A stretch of DNA of 64,000 nt from Chlorokybus atmophyticus (Eukaryota; Streptophyta; Chlorokybophyceae; Chlorokybales; Chlorokybaceae), in assembly GCA_009103225.1 (NCBI GenBank), contig RHPI01002533.1, forward strand, positions 152,841 to 216,840. The letters are read 5' to 3'. The notes beneath the pieces are model-generated. The model did no database searches and was not told where the DNA came from. It saw nothing but the letters and a program-made list of their open reading frames with translations. Positions 1-11,397 of this stretch are shown here, one piece after another. How positions within the stretch are numbered: the first letter of the stretch is position 1; every line of letters begins with the position of its first letter. The translations under genes were made by a program, and so were the position numbers.

Positions 1-35
1 TCCCCCTATTTGTTCCATTTCCCTCCCCCGCTCAC

Positions 36-118
36 CTTGAGGTCCAGCTGCAGCACCCCTCGGTCATGCACCGTGCGAATGGCAGCAGCATCAGGCTGTC
101 CCCACCGATGGCGACACC
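36..118 (-). CDS. Possible internal exon of an unidentified gene at the left edge
   Basis: On the minus strand this 83-base open stretch is bounded by a TAG acceptor (complement of 119-121) and a strong GTGAGC donor (complement of 30-35). It would encode a peptide ending in VLQLDLK. A second CTCAAG/GTGAGC donor-like junction on the same strand lies at 888/889, also after a D-L-K reading, which hints at two exons of one gene or a repeated exon end. I do not recognise the protein. The rest of the gene is outside the window or unresolved. Confidence 0.25.
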
Positions 119-650
119 CTAGATAAACACTGCACTGTTCATTGCGCGGCTTAGGGGGCAAGCCCTCCGCCTGGCAAGGGTCACTTAATAGTGTTGAGGA
201 CATGTGAGGACATGTTTTAGATGGCCAGAGCCACAGACACGCACGCATGAACAAACACACGAGCGCACCTGCAAGTACCCAGCGCGGGCAGCGCGTTGAG
301 TAGGTGGGGACAAGCGCGTATGTGTTGGCAAGTGCACATGCGTGTGTGCTCGCATGCCAAAGACCCTCCATCTCCATCAGATGGAAAAAGGCCGTGTCGT
401 CGGGGCCCGGCAGCAGCCTGTGGCACCCTGCGTATTAGACACAAATACTGTCATAGACCACAGCGGTTTATGGCGCTTTTGAACAGTCGTCTATGAGTTC
501 TACAATCCATCAACTAGGCGTTATTGCCTCATAGGCTGCACTGTTCAGTGTAGCCCATAAGGCAGGTAATATCTGTGTATAGCGCAATACCATATGATGT
601 GTACGTTCGTGACAACGAGCACATGCGTGCTTGCACATGCATGCCCATAA

Positions 651-693
651 GCATGCGCATGTGCGTGCGCGTGCGCGTGCGCGTGCGCATGCA
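651..693. repeat. Alternating purine-pyrimidine (GT/GC) tract
   Basis: An almost uninterrupted alternation of G/A with C/T, mainly GTGCGC steps, runs for about 40 bases. Such tracts are the classic sequence class able to adopt left-handed Z-DNA under negative supercoiling. No function is claimed. Confidence 0.55.
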
Positions 694-2169
694 TACGCAA
701 TTAGTTGGTTAGATGGCTACTGAGTAGGCGCTTGAGCATACGTACTCGTGGTTGTGAGTACAAGTACAAGCAAGCACTGCTTGCTTAGGACGTGGTTGAA
801 CCACGTCCTCAGCTGAACCGTTTAGCACACGCAGTTGGATGCATGCACGCACTCCCCTCCTTTTCCCTCCCCTTACCCCTCCGCTCACCTTGAGGTCGCA
901 GCAGGTGCATTTACTTGCAGCGCCTCCCAGTCCCACACCCTAATCAAAACAGCCGCATTAGACTCCCCCCTGACCGACAGTGACGCCCCGGGTCACCTGT
1001 GCAGTGACTGTCTTCGACACATGTGTTCATGCCCAAACAGTCATGAACATGTTCGCACGCCTAAGCACGTGCACACACACATAAACATACACGTGCACAT
1101 ATGCATGCATGTATGTATGACTATGCGCACGCACACACGCGCCTGCAAGCATTCAGCTAATTAAGTTTAAGCATAAAAAATACACACGTGATCAATCTCA
1201 CGGCGCCTTCAAGCAGGAGTTGCCTGTCAGCTGCACGGTAGCCACGCCTTCTCCGTCAAGCAGCTTTTGGTTGTCCTCATTTCACTTGAGCATTCGCCTG
1301 CATGACTCAGGAAATCAGTTTGCAGTACATCAACCATGCAAAATCAACTTTACCTAACCTAGTTGCTAGCTCGTGCAGCTATGGGCACAAGGCAATTAGC
1401 TTCTGGTCAAAAGTCGACATGCGCATGTGCATTAACCCAATTTATTTGTGACTCAGCAGCCATCAGCTGCCGACTTGGTTCTTGGTATAAGATCAGAGGC
1501 ATGCTCATCCATCACAACCGGTATTGCAGCTACAATGCAATCAGCCAGCCAGTTGACAAAAAGCACACAAATGAGTTACAACATGTTGTCATGCATACAT
1601 GACCACCAAAAGCAGCACTTACAAACCACTAGATGGCACATACAAACCGCTGCCGGCAGGCTGCACCCATCACAATGACACAAGTACAAGCCAAAAACGA
1701 CATCAGCTGCAAAATTAAAAACTGCGGCAGCAGCAGCCTAACGGAGCAGGCGCTGTTGCAATGCGCATGCTTGCATGAAGCCTACAGCGGCAACAATGCT
1801 CAAGTATGTGAATGTAAGTATGTGAATGCGCATTGGCTATCAGCAAAGAACTTCACTAAACAAATCAATGCTTACCAACACTGCCCGCACCACCCACCGC
1901 CGCCGCCGCCGTCAGCTTGGACCGCAGTGCCAATAACGGCGCATCCAGTAGTTCCATGGATGCTTTCGGCAAGCGATGATAACTACAAGCTGCAGCTCTG
2001 CTGACGTATGCAAGCTGCTCAATGCTTCCGTTGACTCCGGTGGTAGTGAGCAGACCGCAGTGCCAGGTCACCGTACCAGGTGTGGTGCGCAAGCCACGGC
2101 ACGGTTTAACCCTGCTGCCAATGCTGCTCCCCCTTTGCATTAGAGTGTGCTCCATAGGCCGCGGGACAC

Positions 2170-2480
2170 CACACGACCAGCACTGGTTTGATCGCGGGTA
2201 CATGTATTGGACCAAATCTGGTACGCAATAACCATGCCATGTTACTGGACCAGTAATGTGCTGGTTAGACCAGCCCTGGTCCTACTGCTCAAGCCGCGTG
2301 CTGACCAGTGCACTGGTTCGCAGGCCACGGGGCCCGCGACCAGCCCCGGTCTGATCTATCGGACCAGGCCATCCGGCTCCGGGGCGGGACCACCGGCGGT
2401 CCGGTCACGCCGGACCAGTCGCACTGGTACGCCTTAGCGAATCGGACGTGGTCTGCGGGCCGCGTACGACTGGTCCGCGC
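2170..2480. repeat. Cluster of GACCAG/CTGGTC hexamers
   Basis: In roughly 310 bases I count seven GACCAG and two CTGGTC hexamers, many extended to GGACCAG, plus several CTGGTT variants. Spacing is irregular, so this is not a simple tandem repeat. It could be a decayed minisatellite, part of an unrecognised mobile element or a cluster of protein-binding sites. Confidence 0.5.
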
Positions 2481-3398
2481 GTAAAAAGCCCTGTGTATGC
2501 TGGTTCTCTCTGGCCTTCTCAAGCAGATGCACAAACTTGCTGGTCACACGCTTGGCACCAGCCCCTGCTATGCGCTTCACCTGAGGCATGGCATGGGTTA
2601 GGCAACATGGGCAATGATGAGGATTGGTAAAAAGACTGTCTGAGCCCATAAGCATTGCACACATATGTAGTATAGCATCGCATAGCATAGTAGTAGCGCA
2701 TAGAAGTAGAAAAACACCAACCTGAGTAGAATGTTTGGGTTGGCTCATCTCTGTGTAATACAATACAAGCGTGCTAGGCCTGCTCTCCGTGCTTTTGCAA
2801 CACACTTGTCCTCCATACCCCCCTCACCCACACTCGTGCTTGCAACCAACAACCCCCCATAGCCAAGCACTAAGCCTCAGCAACCCTTGCACACGCTCAA
2901 AACATTCACACAACAACGCCTAAGCACCCCCATGGCGCTCATATATACTAGTTATACCTAACTCACCCTACCACCGACATTGCAACCTCACGCGTAACAC
3001 CCAAAATGGTGCCAGCCTAACTTGTACATGTCATGTCCAATTGATATGGAACTCCGTAGGAAGTTGTGTAATAACATAAATACCCCGTTGCAAAACCCCA
3101 TCCAAAAATGTTAAGTAGCAAAGAAGTTACTACAGGTTTGGCTAACAAGTGCAGAAAATTGCAAGAATGGCGCCTAATTTCAAATATGTAATCTGTATAA
3201 AACGGCGGCGCACTCATCCAAATCGCGCGATGTTGGGTTCTCCCGGTAGGTCTCCTCGCGATCTAACAGCTGACGAATTTCTACCGCCAAAGGAGCAACA
3301 ACGCGGAAGTTATAGCCAAAAAGTCTAACTAGCGCCGAAAATAAGGACAAACAGTAAATATGTACAGTAGTAATTGACGCGGTCACGTCGTATCTATT

Positions 3399-3481
3399 GC
3401 TTGGATGGCCGAGCGGTCTAAGGCGCCACGCTCAAGACGTGGTCCACATTGTGGGCATGGGTTCGAACCCCATTCCAAGCA
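3399..3481 (+). tRNA. tRNA-Leu (anticodon CAA)
   Basis: The seven-base acceptor arms GCTTGGA and TCCAAGC pair perfectly. The D arm carries TGGCCGAGCGG (A box). The anticodon stem CCACG/CGTGG encloses the loop CTCAAGA, giving anticodon CAA, which decodes UUG. A long variable arm (TCCACATTGTGGGC region) marks a class II tRNA, as expected for leucine. The T arm ATGGG-TTCGAAC-CCCAT holds the B box. No intron is present and the 3' CCA is not encoded, as is usual in nuclear genes. A is the discriminator base at 3481. Confidence 0.95.
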
Positions 3482-3521
3482 GCAGATTATTGTTGGAGAG
3501 AATTTTGCAGGTCTGGTATTG

Positions 3522-3731
3522 CGGTGTTTTCCAAATTTGTGGCACGGCATGTGGAGCTATGCAAATGAGGTGATTTCCCGATACCGTAGAGACCAGAACT
3601 TTTATATGCCAAAAACAATTCGGATTCGGTGTTGTCCGGATATGTGGCACGGCATGTGGAGCTATGCAAATGAGGTGATTTCCCGATACCGTAGAGACCA
3701 GAACTTTATATGCCAAAAACAATTCGGAAAG
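3522..3731. repeat. Two-copy direct tandem repeat, 105-bp period
   Basis: The unit starting at 3522 recurs at 3627 with only a few changes near the start and one indel in a T run. Each copy contains GTGGCACGGCATGTGGAGC, then ATGCAAATGAGG, then CCCGATACCGTAGAGACC. The pair begins about 40 bases after the tRNA gene. It is non-coding as far as I can see. Confidence 0.85.
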
Positions 3732-5526
3732 TGTCACCGAAATCTTCTAGGTTGATTACCTTGACTTTTTGGCGGTGATGTAAAACTTCTTGTAGCTACC
3801 AAATTATCTACACAAAGGTATCCTTTTTTGTTTTATATTTAATTTGTGAACCAGAGCTGCGTTGTCGGTAGCGCGATAAAGTTAAGTGTTTTGGGCCAAA
3901 CCCTGAAACGGAGTACGCTACAATTTCGTAACTTTTCACGCTATTGCCGGCCATTGAAGGGTAGAAAATTTTGTACTCTTTGGCAGTAAGTCCGGCGAGG
4001 GTCTTCCCTGACAACAATAAAGCCGTCACCAATTTTTTGGCCGCTCAAACTTGCTATAGCGATGACACCGTCATGGTGCCAATGACCCTAAATGTGCCGT
4101 ATAGGGGGAAATCATCATAATGGTAATAACTTGTAGTCTACCTCGGCATATAGCATGAAACTTTGAAAGTTAATTACGCATATTATCTTCTCATAACTCT
4201 TTACTCACTCGGGGTTTATAAAAATTTGCAACAGTTAGGACAAAATCAACCGTCTTAAATGTTCATAAAATGCATCGTTTGTACTTCATAACTAGCGCAA
4301 TATACAATCAATCAAGGCGGTTTCTAATTTTCTAAATAGCTCTTGATCAGCTCTAGATCCCTTTAAAGTTTAAAGCCAATCCAACTTGAAATGTGCCTTA
4401 CAGCGCTGGTTGAGTACTACGAAATTAGGGTCACCGTCGGAGTTAGGGCGATTTACCCTAGTTAGAAGCGAAGTCGCGGGCTAGAATCTGACCGCGCGCT
4501 GCACCCTTCTGTCAATAGGCTGCACTGAAGGGTGGCAAAATTTGCGGAAAGTTGCGCGCTTCACGCGGATTACGTAACGAGAACTACCCCTACGGCTAAG
4601 CGAAAGAAGTCCAAAGTAGTACATAAAAAGTCAAACACCATGTGAAAGTTCTGGCCACTACGGTACTGATGCCAACGTAATGATAAGGCAAACTTAATGA
4701 TAGCTGTAACTCAATGATAAAACAACAAATTTTTTAATTGAACTGGTAACAGTTTTATCTGATGACCTACCTGGTCACCTACATACCGGTACAATGTTGT
4801 AGGCTACAGTTTCAGGACACAGTTTGTAGCCTAGGCCTACAAGCGTTACTTACGCAAGGTGCAAATTGAACCGTCACGAAAAGTGAGACCCGCGCCGTGG
4901 CAATAGTAATGTGCCGACGGTGGCCTGATGCATGTGAGTTGAATGATGGGCGGCCTGGTGCGCAGGCAGGCGGTTTTGCGCTGCTGTAGATCTGTGCCGA
5001 TGCCAGAGCATGAGCTGGCACGTACATGCATGGCGGGAGGGGCTTCCAAGACCAACACGACAACGCAACACGCAAGCCGTGGCTGTGAGTCGCGGGCAGC
5101 ACGCAGTGCATTGCAAGCGTCGCAAGGCCCAAGGGGGAGCCACCTTCTGGCTGCGTGAGCGGCTTCGTATATTCTTCTCACTGGAGGTGGCTTTGGGAAG
5201 TGCGCTTGTCTAGCGTTGGCTGCAAGGAGGTGAGTGGCGGTCACGCAAGGGCGTCCTCCATGCATGCCGTTGCACGCCAGCGTCACTAGCACGCACCTAC
5301 GCTGCATGCTTGCCGCATTAGTGCAGCTTGCACTAATTGTGTGTGCGTGCGTGCGTGCGCGTCTATGTCCCTGTGCCCTGGTGTATGCACTTTTGCCACC
5401 CGTGCAAACGCTTTCTTTTCTTTCCACGGCCTCACCCCCACCTGTATGTTTGCTCGCCCAGTTGAAGGAGTCAGAGTCAGACTTAGCATCGGCTTCATCC
5501 CCCGCAGCAGCATCAGCAGCACAAGC
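3732..5526. other. No recognisable gene; AT-rich then simple-sequence-rich
   Basis: From 3732 to about 4800 the DNA is AT-richer than its surroundings and shows no coding signal. From about 4850 to 5450 it becomes GC-richer with GTGCGTGC and TGCATG-type repeats. Long open frames here exist on both strands simultaneously and are of low complexity. The last part may hold the promoter, 5' UTR or a first exon of the following VOC gene. Confidence 0.4.
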
Positions 5527-6719
5527 ATGTTTCCTCAGCCTCAGCATCCCTCCCACTCGGCTGTCCTCCCCAACTCCGCCCCCCCTGCGTCGGCGTTCGC
5601 GTCCCCCTTCCCTACGCAGTACGCCTACACCATTGTCTACACCAACGACGTGGACGCCTCCCTGCGCTTCTACCACCAGGCGTTCGGACTGCAGGGGAGA
5701 TACGAGGACAAGAAGCACATGTGGGGAGAACGTAAGGGGGTGGTTACTACACTCGCACAGTAACACGCATGCAAAGCGTGCATGTTGAAGTGCACTTGTG
5801 CTTTGCATCTGGGAAGTAGGTAGTTTTCCTGCCTATCAATGGTTTTTGGTTGGCTACACTCACGAATGTCAACATGCAGTGCATGCATGTTGAAGTGTAC
5901 TTGTACTTTGCTTTGGTTTGTATCTCAGAATTGAGTAATTCTCTGCGGTTACAGTGAATACTGGGCAAACCACTTTGGCCTTCACTCCATTGGAGCAGAG
6001 GGAGACGGCTCTCACAGGTGGTGCGGAGTTGCATCAGATCAACCAGCCGCCTCACAACGTGGCGCTCGGGTATGGCACACCACATGCAGTGTTAGTGTGG
6101 CCCACAAGTTGTGCTGCTGCACATGGCTGGTGCCGGCGTGGACTGTGCATGTTCTTGAGGGTTGCATGTTGGTTAAATGTTGAACAGTTTCTAAACTAGC
6201 ATATACCAACACTGTAGATGTTTATATGTGTGCAGGTTTCTCACCCAAGATCCCGATGGACTGTTCAAACGGGCTGTAGATGCGGGTGCGATTCCCGTGG
6301 CAGGAGTGGAATATAAGAAGGTAGGCCTTGTGGTACAAGTAACATGCAGTGTTGCAGTTCGTTGTGTTATTCTCTGTATGCATGCATCCATGTAGTTGCC
6401 CTTCGTGACAGTGAGCATGCTGCTCTGGCATGCGCACATACCACATGCATGCCGGCTTGCTTGACATCAACAGCAGGCAGATTGACCACCATCATTGCGT
6501 GTGAAGAAATGATGTTGTGACTAGTGTGCATTGCATCCGCACTCAGAGTTCAGTTACACAAAGCTGTTATTCAAGTAGGTGTGTTGCAACGATGCAAACT
6601 AATGTTGGTTCTGTGCGCAGTGGGGACAGCGAGTGGCCTACGTCAGGGACTTCAATGGTGTTCTTATCCAGATTGCCAGCACAATAGAGAACCCGCCCAT
6701 CCTGGACGTGATGCAGTAG
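5527..6719 (+). CDS. VOC-superfamily (glyoxalase/bleomycin-resistance fold) protein
   Basis: Four exons (5527-5731, 5955-6069, 6236-6320, 6621-6719) splice with GT-AG borders into one 167-residue frame ending in TAG. The start of the fold reads YTIVYTNDVDASLRFYHQAF, the beta-strand plus SLRFY helix typical of vicinal-oxygen-chelate proteins. The last strand reads GQRVAYVRDFNGVLIQIAS, where related enzymes usually carry D-P-x-G-N and a metal-binding Glu. The usual His at the first strand and Glu at the last are not apparent, so metal binding and lactoylglutathione lyase activity are uncertain. The first Met lies after a Ser/Ile-rich open stretch, so a longer N-terminus, possibly for targeting, cannot be excluded. 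Confidence 0.8.
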
Positions 6720-6742
6720 GCACCTTCTAGTGTATATACGTA

Positions 6743-6747
6743 TGTAA
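6743..6747 (+). terminator. TGTAA-type polyadenylation signal of the VOC gene
   Basis: A TGTAA pentamer lies 24 bases after the stop codon. UGUAA is the common near-upstream poly(A) element in chlorophyte algae. The assignment rests on motif and position only. Confidence 0.45.
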
Positions 6748-7535
6748 CATGGTCTCACGTATCAATACATGGCCTGTCTCTTTTGCGTGCTCTGCGCAGC
6801 TGATGTATTTTGGTTATTACCATTTTACTACTACTTGTAGTCCAACAGTATCCAACTGGTGTGCATTACGACTAAAGTTTGATCTACTCCCACCACAGCA
6901 GCTAGCAAGCAATCGATGTGGTAAAGTAACATCTATGCCAGATACAATTAAAAAGATCAATGGCGCACTGATGATGGACGTGAGCAGACCAAACCAGTCC
7001 CGCTAAACTGCATTTATCGACTTCATACGTTAAGTATAAGATGCTCTGCCTACGAGTACTATCCAACCGGCAGATGAACACAAGTATATGGTAGCAATAT
7101 CTTGACGCCAGTTTAGTTCCAATGTGTGAGCGTTGAAGCAATCGTCCACAGCAAGCACAGGGCGAAGTATGTGACGTGCCCCACAAAGTCCCGCTAATGG
7201 TCGGAACGGTTGGACGCACACACTTCACAAAAATCGCAGTGTTGCACGTCACTGCCTGGCAAATGGAATTATTGCCTTTCTTTCATGGCTCGCACCAGTA
7301 CATCGCGGTTGACTGCAACCATACAACAATTGGACCACCCACCCTTGTCGTGACTGATGTGCACATTGAGCAATACCTGTGTAGTGATACTCCAGCTGAT
7401 CCTCACTATAACGGAATGGATGCGCAGGCGCTATCGCATCCCGCGCAGCTAGCCACCTACGCCAATCTCCCAACCCTGCAGATGCACCACACTGTGGGCC
7501 ACATCAACGTTGCCGCAAAACACACGCTGAAGAAG
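6748..7535. other. Intergenic stretch between convergent VOC and MMACHC-like genes
   Basis: No exon chain or family motif is seen on either strand. The two flanking genes converge here, so 3' UTRs are expected. A plus-strand open frame at 7176-7622 overlaps the last antisense exon of the MMACHC-like gene and is probably spurious. Confidence 0.4.
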
Positions 7536-8386
7536 TCACCACACACCATCAATGCTAGAGGATTGCATCTGCTGACTGGCCTCATGCACGAGTTGTTGCA
7601 GTCGCTGCTCCAGCTCGAATGACAGCGGGCTTGCCATAGGCTGTGGGCACATACCGCAGTTTCAGCCCCAAATAGAGATGTAGTGTGAATGGCATCACCA
7701 TTGCACGACACAGCATCCCGCTTACGGGAGGCTGCACTTCAGGCCCGAGCACATCGAAAATGGCAACTGCTCTGAGCGAGAACCATGGCCCAAATGTCGG
7801 GTGTATGCACAGATGGCATGTATCTGACAAGAATGCCGCACCTGCAAACAGCCTTTGTTGCATGCTGTGCATAGCACATTTGAAAGGAACACAACCTGAT
7901 GGTTTACCCCAAACCCAACTCACCAGCTGCGTGCGCCATGCGCTGAATGGCGACAAGCCTGCCCGGCGCAGTCTCATGACTGTAGTAAATGTCTGGCGAA
8001 GCCAACCGCCCTGCTGATATCATTGACTCGTTTTCTTTCTGAAACTGTACCCAAGCTTGTTCAACAGCTCGGGACACACGCCGAGCAACATAATTATTCA
8101 GTGGGTGAGCCGGTATGTCACTCGTCTCTGGTGATGACGAAGTCACCGATGACTTATTACTTGCCAAGTCTGCGATGAAAGGCTGCCATATGGACAGGCT
8201 GTTGCCGATGATGACAGCGAGCGAGCTACCTTTGTTGACGCCGTGATCGTAGCTGATGCGCAGCTGCTCCGGCACGACCTTTGCGTACCATTGCAGGTTG
8301 GATGGTGCGATGAGGTCCAACCCGGCGGGAGCTAATGACCGAGTAAATGAGGACGTGATGCTCTGCCAGTCTGCGGCACGCACGCC
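7536..8386 (-). CDS. MMACHC: MMACHC-like cobalamin-processing chaperone (5' end unresolved)
   Basis: Minus-strand exons 8386-7924, 7841-7726 and 7640-7536 join in phase (GT-AG throughout) to at least 227 residues ending in TGA. The first traced exon contains SSLAVIIGNSLSIWQPFIAD, matching the LxVLVGN-x-LWPxF region of bacterial and eukaryotic MMACHC/CblC relatives. The second contains CHLCIHPTFGPWFSLRAVAI, the counterpart of the family's ICIHPxFGGWFAIR motif that contacts the cofactor. Family members bind cobalamins in the cytosol and remove the upper axial ligand. This would fit an alga handling vitamin B12. A first exon probably ends near 8497 at a GAG/GTCAGT donor, but its frame and start codon could not be fixed. 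Confidence 0.8.
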
Positions 8387-8559
8387 CTGCAAGCATGCAC
8401 ACATGAGATAGATGCAAGTTTGAGCCACTGCAGTTGTTCATAGTGCTTGTTATTGATTGAGCATGACAACAGCAGAGCAGAATAACTGACCTCGCTGTGA
8501 ATCATGCAGCGTCCGATTGAAGCCAAGCTGTGCCAGATTGAAGCGCGCGTTGGTCTGTA

Positions 8560-9840
8560 AAGGTGTCAACTCTTAGCACATACACGGCTTACAACACAGT
8601 TCGTATGTACTGCTGTATGCTATATGCAACACTTGGAATGCAAGTGTAATGTCTGGGCTTGTGCTCTACTCGCTGCCTGTTGCTGTTGTGTGCAGTGAAA
8701 AGGAGACCGTCACCAGTCAAACGGAACCTTCAGCAATGTAAAGGTCGTCGCTAAACCAGGAATAGTGATTAGACTGTAAGTATGCATGTATGTTTTTGTG
8801 CCCTGCCCTGCCCTGTCGCCGCGGGGTTGGCATATCACGAAAGTGAGACACAGCCATGTTGCAATGCCGTCAACAAAGGTAGCCCTTTGTTGATGGCATT
8901 GCAAGTGTGGCAGACGTATTGATATGAGTTACAATATCTGTTTCACGAATTCCTCGCTACAAACTACCGTGACGCAGTTTGTTACTTTGCTTCCTTATCT
9001 TCGAGTGTCTGTTTGCATTGTTTAACAATGCAGTAATACGTTTGCTTATTTATGCTCTTGTCTGTCTGGTTGTCTACTGTGTTTATCGTACCTCGTTGCT
9101 TTGACCGCACAGTTAGGCCGCCCTGGCTATGTCGGCGGCGTTGGGCCCATTCAACTCCAGCCTAACCAGGCTGGCGGCGAGGTAGGCGGCCAGGGCCGTA
9201 ATGAGCAGGACGGACAGCATCGCAGCGTCCATCGTCGACACAGCTGAAGTTGTTTAACAAGCGGCTTGGCTCATGTTGATATAATCGCAGCCTGATCAGG
9301 CCACGGTGACCGCAGGTCAGGCCGCAGAAAAGCGGTTGTTGGCCAAGGGTATCCGGAAGCCAGGTAGACAGCTGCTGCCTCAGGTAGTGGATGCAGCTCG
9401 ACTGCGGGCACAGTGGCACTAGCAGTGGGCGCTGCAACACCGTCCACAACCACTTCCTCCTGCACCACCACCACCGCCGCCGCGAAGTGGTACCTGTTGC
9501 CGCCTTGTCCGTGTAACGACTAATGGTGGAATCTGCCGGCAGAGGCAGTCCCCATTTGGCATGGCGTCGCTCGGCACAAACGGCAAACGGCATTAACGCC
9601 GTCCCGTTCACATGGTGCGCTGAACTGTGCGTTGGTTTGTTTCTTCCAGGCTTTCAACCGTTGGCTTGTGTCTGCTTGACGATTGGAGTTGTTGTGGATG
9701 TGCTGTGTTTCGGTCTGTCTGGCAGAAAGAGCAAGGTGTGTGAAGTCTCGTTGGTCTCAGGCTAGCGGTAGCACAGTAAGTGCTAAGCAGGTAAGAGGTA
9801 GCTGTTCTCTACTGCCCCTTTTTCACAAGCGCTTGGAGGT
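8560..9840. other. Intergenic stretch with a strong hairpin
   Basis: No exon chain recognised. It contains the inverted repeat at 8853-8909 and, from about 9130, GC-rich sequence with GCCGCC runs that could be the promoter or 5' region of the FAM221-domain gene. Open frames on the two strands overlap and have no family motifs. Confidence 0.35.
8853..8909. repeat. Long inverted repeat (hairpin)
   Basis: TTGCAATGCC...CAACAAAGG pairs with CCTTTGTTGATGGCATTGCA around a four-base TAGC loop. Pairing extends outward through GCCA/TGGC with small mismatches. The result is a stem of about 25 base pairs with one G/A-type difference. It lies in intergenic DNA upstream of the MMACHC-like gene. It may be a small-RNA-type foldback or the remnant of a miniature transposon. 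Confidence 0.7.
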
Positions 9841-11314
9841 GGTTTGAAGACAGGACGAGTTTGGGCATTTCTGGTGTTTATGGCTGGGGCAGCGGAGGCG
9901 GCTGGAGGAGAGGCTGCTGCCAACACCAAGACTGTTATCTCATGGGCGTGTAAAGGTAAGGAAGCCCGTAGTTCACCGTGTGTGTGTATGTGTTCTGACG
10001 AGCAAACCACTGCCAATTATGAACTGTTACTGGGATGGATTGCGTTGGTGCTCGACAATCACACGACAATACACACACACACATGCTGTATGTGCACGTG
10101 TTTGGCTGTGTGCAGTGGTTCTCGTGCTCTGATTTACTGCAATGTTGTGTTTGGTCCAGCTAGTCAGCAGTGACAGAACATTACAAAGTGCTGGTGGTTG
10201 CCACGGCATGACGTTGCCTTGATGTGCGCACGTATGCATGCGCACACGGACACACGCAAGTATCGACGCACGTGCACGCAAACACACGCATGCTCACACA
10301 GCGACTTAGCTTCATCTACAGGCGGTCCTTCAACTTTACGTTCTTTTGCTCAGCTCGATGGATGCTCAATGCTAAGTTTAAAGTCTGTACATCTCTGTGT
10401 AAGGGTGCGAGCGGGAGTGTTTGCCGGTGCGCGAGGAGTCGCGGTGTCTCTGCGGCCACAGACTTAAGGCGCACAACCCCAGCCAACACCCCAAGTGAGT
10501 GCTGGGAGTTGTACGGAGTTGATATTGCTTGCGAGTCCAAATGGCGCATTAGTGGCAATTGTGCTGTTGTGGATTTGTACGCATGTGCTGATTTCTTCAC
10601 GCTGCTTGCAAAAACCGATGTGTTGAGTGTGCCTTTGTGGTGCAGGGCGTATGCGTGTGCAGATGCCAAGTGCAAATGCCCAATGTTCTTTTACATAGTG
10701 GCGGAAGGGTCTTGGATACTGAGATGCAGATGCAAGGTGAGTTTTGCCTCACTCGCACAACTGCTCGTGCAATGCAGGTCGGACTAATTGCCGTTGCCCG
10801 TTCACAGCACAAGCACGTGGAGCACGACCCCGTCACTCATGCGTGCGCGAAGGCTACTTGCAAATGCCAGAGATTTGACAGCCCTTGGGTTCGTCCCCGG
10901 TGCAGCATATTGAGATGTAACCGGATGGCATGTGTAGCACAACACACCCTCCTGACAGTCCGTGTCTGTAGGTATGCAATTGCAACCATCCATGGTCAGA
11001 CCATGTCCAAAAAATGGAAACGCGAAGCTACCGCAGGTACACCACTGCTGCTGTGCTTGTGGTGGCAACACCACATTGTTCATAAAACGCATCCTTCATT
11101 CGCAGTCAGACATTATGTCCATGCGATTCGGGTAGTCCGGTGTGTGGTGATTGATGGGTACATAAATTAGCAGGGTCATGATGTGCACAGGTATCAAATC
11201 AGTTCACACTAATCCGATGCGCACTGCCATTGCAGATTGGCAGACATGATGGAGTTTGCAGAGGCGGCGGCAGAGGTCAATGCTTGGCACAAAGTGGAAC
11301 GAGGCAAAGCATAG
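9841..11314 (+). CDS. FAM221-domain protein (C-terminal exons resolved)
   Basis: Four consecutive plus-strand exons are clear: 10646-10736, 10808-10888, 10972-11036 and 11236-11314, all GT-AG, ending in TAG. Together they encode a cysteine/histidine-rich block with AKCKCPMFFYIVAEGSWILR, then CKHKHVEHD, then CKCQRFDSPWVCNCNHPWSD. This CxC/HxxxH spacing is that of the FAM221 (A/B) family, a conserved eukaryotic family whose biochemical role is not known. The metal-ligand pattern suggests zinc binding. The final exon is an alanine-rich tail (LADMMEFAEAAAEVNAWHKV). Upstream exons probably lie between about 9841 and 10550 (for example a donor at 9957) but I could not join them in frame, so the 5' boundary is approximate. 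Confidence 0.7.
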
Positions 11315-11397
11315 CAACGCTCCATTGCAAGATGCGTAAACTGAACATCAACTCAACCAAGCACATAAATTCACAGCATAGTGGGTGCAAGCTGACG

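Larger units (their letters stand above)
119..3398. other. Mostly non-coding stretch left of the tRNA gene
   Basis: Apart from the weak exon-like junction near 889 (minus), no convincing gene is seen. The stretch is rich in TGCATGCA- and GTGTGT-type simple sequence. It contains an alternating purine-pyrimidine tract at about 651-693, a GCC-rich run at about 1897-1912 and a dense cluster of GACCAG/CTGGTC hexamers at about 2170-2480. Open frames here are short, overlap on both strands and lack family motifs. Confidence 0.4.

Noticed and set aside
4846-5808. A 320-codon minus-strand open frame
   Set aside because: It overlaps plus-strand open frames and the first exon of the VOC gene, is of low complexity (His/Ala/Arg-rich) and has no family motif. 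The length comes from biased composition.
7176-7622. A 148-codon plus-strand open frame
   Set aside because: No motif is seen and it overlaps the well-supported last exon of the MMACHC-like gene on the other strand.
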